Positions 62,210 through 64,000 of a stretch of DNA of 64,000 bases are shown here, in pieces. How positions within the stretch are numbered: position 1 is the first letter of the stretch; each line of letters opens with the position of its first letter. The stretch covers positions 29,680-93,679 of the forward strand of contig NZ_JAAZWB010000088.1 in NCBI RefSeq assembly GCF_012524115.1. The letters run 5' to 3'. Made by a program: the position numbers and the translations under genes. The notes beneath the pieces were generated by a model. That model made no database searches. It worked only from the letters and a program-made list of their open reading frames with translations, and was not told the origin of the DNA. The stretch is from Bacillus sp. RO1 (GTDB lineage Bacteria > Bacillota > Bacilli > Bacillales > Bacillaceae_I).

Positions 62210-62755
62210 CTACACTCCCACCTTTTCAGGGGTCGACGGTTGTGTCGGGAAGTCTGGAAATTCTGATGGCTGCTGTGACGAGTGGTTAGTAGACGGTCGA
62301 CTTTGGACATTTTCCATCTGCAGGTTTTCCGGTAGAGGCGGAGATTGCTCAAACACTTCGTTCCTTCTATGCTCCCTTGTCGAGTCCAGCTTTTCTGGAA
62401 ACGGCGGAATCTGGGGCGCGGTAGGTTTTTCCTCCTTCTTTTTTTCAAGAAACCGCACATTGTCCACTACCACATCGGTAACAAAAACCGTCGTTCCATC
62501 TTTTGATTCATATCGACTAGTCTGTATCCTACCTGTGACTGCCACAAGTGCACCTTTTCGACAATAATTCGCAGTCGTCTCAGCGATACCTCTCCATGCC
62601 GTGCATGAGACAAAGTCAGCCTCATAAACACCTTCCTGATTTTTAAAATTACGATTAACAGCAAGCCGGAAGCTTGCTACAGGTGTTCCATCACTCGTAT
62701 AACGAAGATCAGGATCCTTCACCATCCGACCAATCAGCACCACTTCGTTAATCAC
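62210..62755 (-). CDS. ssbB: Single-stranded DNA-binding protein (SsbB-like) with long atypical tail
   Basis: A 181-residue SSB. The OB-fold (residues 1-105) is canonical: MINEVVLIGRMVKDPDLRYT, VASFRLAVNRNFKN, ADFVSCTAWRGIAETTANYC, ALVAVTGRIQTSRYESKDG. The ~75-residue tail is Pro/Ser/Gln-rich. It ends STPEKVGV and lacks the acidic DDDIPF-type tip of SsbA that recruits partner proteins. B. subtilis SsbB (ywpH), the competence paralogue next to ywpF, also lacks the tip but is only ~113 residues long. The synteny with ywpF supports SsbB. Confidence 0.88.
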   Translation of the reverse strand: MINEVVLIGRMVKDPDLRYTSDGTPVASFRLAVNRNFKNQEGVYEADFVSCTAWRGIAETTANYCRKGALVAVTGRIQTSRYESKDGTTVFVTDVVVDNVRFLEKKKEEKPTAPQIPPFPEKLDSTREHRRNEVFEQSPPLPENLQMENVQSRPSTNHSSQQPSEFPDFPTQPSTPEKVGV

Positions 62756-63071
62756 TATTCTCCCTCCTTTTTTCTACAAATTTCGTATTGCCCCGTTATC
62801 ATAACTGCTTATTTAAGGTAGGTAAAATGAAGGTTTTCCAATTTTAAGGTGGATAATAAAAGTAAAATTGTATTTTCTTCTAAGGGAAAATCTTGTTTTA
62901 GGGAGTGGGCTTGTTGTCGAAAAATGAATTTAGGGATAGGAGAGATTTTTTTCTCGTCTTATCTTAGAGGAGGGTATCTTTCCTTGCGCTTATGTTATAA
63001 TAAGACAAAATATTGGTACAGGTTAGGGTCGTTGCAAGGCACCCAAAAAATTTACCCGTTGGAGGAAAATC
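62756..63071. other. Divergent intergenic region ssb / ywpF
   Basis: A 316-bp gap. On the plus side an extended -10 promoter (TGTTATAAT, 62993-63001) precedes ywpF. On the ssb side an AAAA-N6-TTTT block near 62828 only loosely resembles a ComK half-box. No gene found. Confidence 0.5.
62993..63001 (+). promoter_or_regulatory. Extended -10 promoter of ywpF
   Basis: TGTTATAAT matches the TGnTATAAT extended -10 consensus, ~70 nt before the ywpF start. No good -35 is seen. Confidence 0.6.
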
Positions 63072-63500
63072 ATGAAAACGTTCAAACTTATTGCATTATC
63101 CCTCGTACATGGCGAAGAAGTTGAACAGCTGGATTTACAAGACGGATTGATTATCAATAGAGAGTACGGAAAAGAAAACTGGTTGATTGAAGCATTGTTG
63201 CCAAAAAGCGAGCCGGAAAAATATGAAGGTTTCCGTGATAATGAAGAAATGCTTCATGTTCAAGCGACAATCTCTAAACCGACAAATGATCCAGCTTCCT
63301 TTGAGGTCATCGTCCGCCAAGTGGCAGTGATGGAAGACAAAATGAGCATCCTGTTCGAAGGCGAGCTCTTCCGAAAAAACACCAACTACCACGAAAAGCT
63401 GCTCGAGCGCCTTGTGGAAGAAGGCTATTCCGGCGACGAACTTGTAAATGCCTTCAAAAACAAAGTAAAAGAAAAACCGGTGCTAGAGAAGAGTAAGTGA
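63072..63500 (+). CDS. ywpF: YwpF-like protein
   Basis: A 142-residue protein of the YwpF family, starting MKTFKLIALSLVHGEEVEQL and continuing LQDGLIINREYGKENWLIEA. It has ggagg before ATG 63072. Function unknown; conserved next to ssbB in bacilli. It is followed by an intergenic repeat region. Confidence 0.92.
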   Translation: MKTFKLIALSLVHGEEVEQLDLQDGLIINREYGKENWLIEALLPKSEPEKYEGFRDNEEMLHVQATISKPTNDPASFEVIVRQVAVMEDKMSILFEGELFRKNTNYHEKLLERLVEEGYSGDELVNAFKNKVKEKPVLEKSK

Positions 63501-63535
63501 TGACGGCGTGATTTGGTTTAGTTTGATAAAGCGAT

Positions 63536-63587
63536 AAAGAGGGGTCTGACCCGCTGTGCGTTAATGCACTAAAGAGGGGTCTGACCC
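63536..63587. repeat. Two direct copies of AAAGAGGGGTCTGACCC
   Basis: The 17-mer at 63536-63552 recurs at 63571-63587, 35 bp apart. Each contains a GGGTC/GACCC palindrome. This type of GGGGTCTGACCC module is a common short intergenic repeat in bacilli. Confidence 0.75.
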
Positions 63588-63639
63588 TTTTCGCATTTAG
63601 TCTGTGATTTCGGTGTCATTTTAGGTGGTTTTGAGGCAA

Positions 63640-63850
63640 ATGTCCGAAGTTTTACTGATTTTGACCGAAGTTTTCGGGAAGTTGACCGAAGATTTTGCAA
63701 AGTTGACCGAAGTTTCCTAATAGTTGTCCGAACGATTTTTTCAAATGGCCGAACCCCACCTGGAAGTTGACCGAACAAGCAAAACAGTTGTCTGAACCAT
63801 GTTGAAAAATGACGTTAAAGTGTCCGAACCCCTCCCAGGCTTGTCCGAAC
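63640..63850. repeat. 21-bp phased array of TTGnCCGAA motifs
   Basis: nCCGAA (one copy reads nCTGAA) starts at 63643, 63664, 63685, 63706, 63727, 63748, 63770, 63791, then 63823 and 63844. Spacings are 21-22 bp except for one 32-bp step. The sequence between motifs varies. The short open frames over it simply translate the period as a seven-residue FGQL-type pattern. Confidence 0.85.
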
Positions 63851-63881
63851 ACTTTTTGAAGCACTGAAAATCAGGTCTTGT

Positions 63882-63938
63882 AAACTAAACTGTGTAAGTA
63901 AAAGAGCGTACGACTTTTACTTCGCAGTTTAGTTTTTT
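63882..63938 (+). terminator. Long hairpin with T tail
   Basis: AAACTAAACTG and CAGTTTAGTTT plus an inner GTAAGTAAAAG/CTTTTACTT stem, followed by seven T. It lies at the end of the array, ~380 bp after ywpF and just before the next gene. Confidence 0.8.
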
Positions 63939-63979
63939 TCTTGTTAAAATTATTTTAACTAACTGGGGGGATGATCGGT

Positions 63980-64000
63980 ATGACCAAGAAAGATCGTAAT
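63980..64000 (+). CDS. Start of a downstream gene (partial)
   Basis: ATG 63980 is followed by MTKKDRN-type codons up to the window edge. GGGGGG lies 9 nt upstream; an in-frame ATG at 63971 touches it and is less likely. Too short to identify. Confidence 0.5.

Noticed and set aside
62824..62845. ComK box upstream of ssbB
   Set aside because: AAAA and TTTT are separated by 6 rather than 5 nt and no second box at a standard distance was found.
63569..63864. Minus-strand open frames with FGQL-type heptad pattern
   Set aside because: A 21-bp period gives a seven-residue repeat in any open frame; only the DNA motif is conserved, and no start signals are seen.

Overview
This window looks like a chromosomal segment of a low-GC, spore-forming, motile Bacillaceae bacterium (Bacillus or a close relative). 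The support is a gerA-type germination operon, a class III flagellar block in the Bacillus subtilis order (flgM-flgN-flgK-flgL-yviE-fliW-csrA-hag-flaG-fliD-fliS-fliT), late-competence genes (comFA, comFC), degS-degU, and neighbours such as yvyE, tagO, ywqA/ywqB and ywpF. No prophage or IS transposase is visible. Several families of intergenic repeats are.

Layout. 1-4250: tail of a germination operon (A, B and C subunits, minus strand) and a nucleoside-hydrolase-like gene. 4381-5284: two small plus-strand genes, an Sm-like Gly/Tyr-rich protein and a PCYCGC lipoprotein, followed by a nested inverted-repeat element. 5606-16234: flagellar filament, cap, hook-junction and chaperone genes with the FliW-CsrA-Hag control circuit. 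16296-22175: comFC, comFA, degV, degU, degS. 22524-25350: yvyE, an LCP ligase and tagO. 25627-43028: a cell-surface polysaccharide locus with a CapK-like enzyme, a polymerase-like membrane protein, a GT4 glycosyltransferase, UDP-ManNAc dehydrogenase, a TagA/WecG transferase, PIG-L and GNAT enzymes, a MurJ-like flippase and UDP-GlcNAc 2-epimerase. Two giant secreted enzymes with alternating SH3-like repeats lie inside it. 43475-53905: a 1528-residue wall-bound subtilase, an SGNH hydrolase, a second LCP protein, a CpsB-type phosphatase, a class D sortase and a CwlC-like amidase. 54127-64000: a BsuPI-like lipoprotein, a six-copy repeat array, the SWIM/SNF2 pair, a VanZ-like protein, a divergent Xre regulator with two operators, ssb and ywpF.

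The most striking feature is a compact group I intron (about 370 nt) at the very 3' end of the flagellin gene. The downstream exon encodes the usual flagellin C-terminus. The unspliced reading frame also ends in an almost identical C-terminus of the same length, written largely with different synonymous codons, with its stop codon inside the intron. Spliced and unspliced transcripts can therefore both encode complete flagellin. The 5' end of the same mRNA carries a CsrA-type hairpin, so hag appears to have RNA-level elements at both ends.

Other structured DNA: six tandem copies of a ~165-bp element whose stem positions covary between copies; a 7-copy, exactly 52-bp tandem repeat upstream of comFA; and two helically phased arrays (20 bp and 21 bp periods) sharing a TTGnCCrA core. 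The wall-glycan genes include a complete TagO/MnaA/WecC/TagA set, which would suffice to build a GlcNAc-ManNAcA lipid-linked disaccharide.
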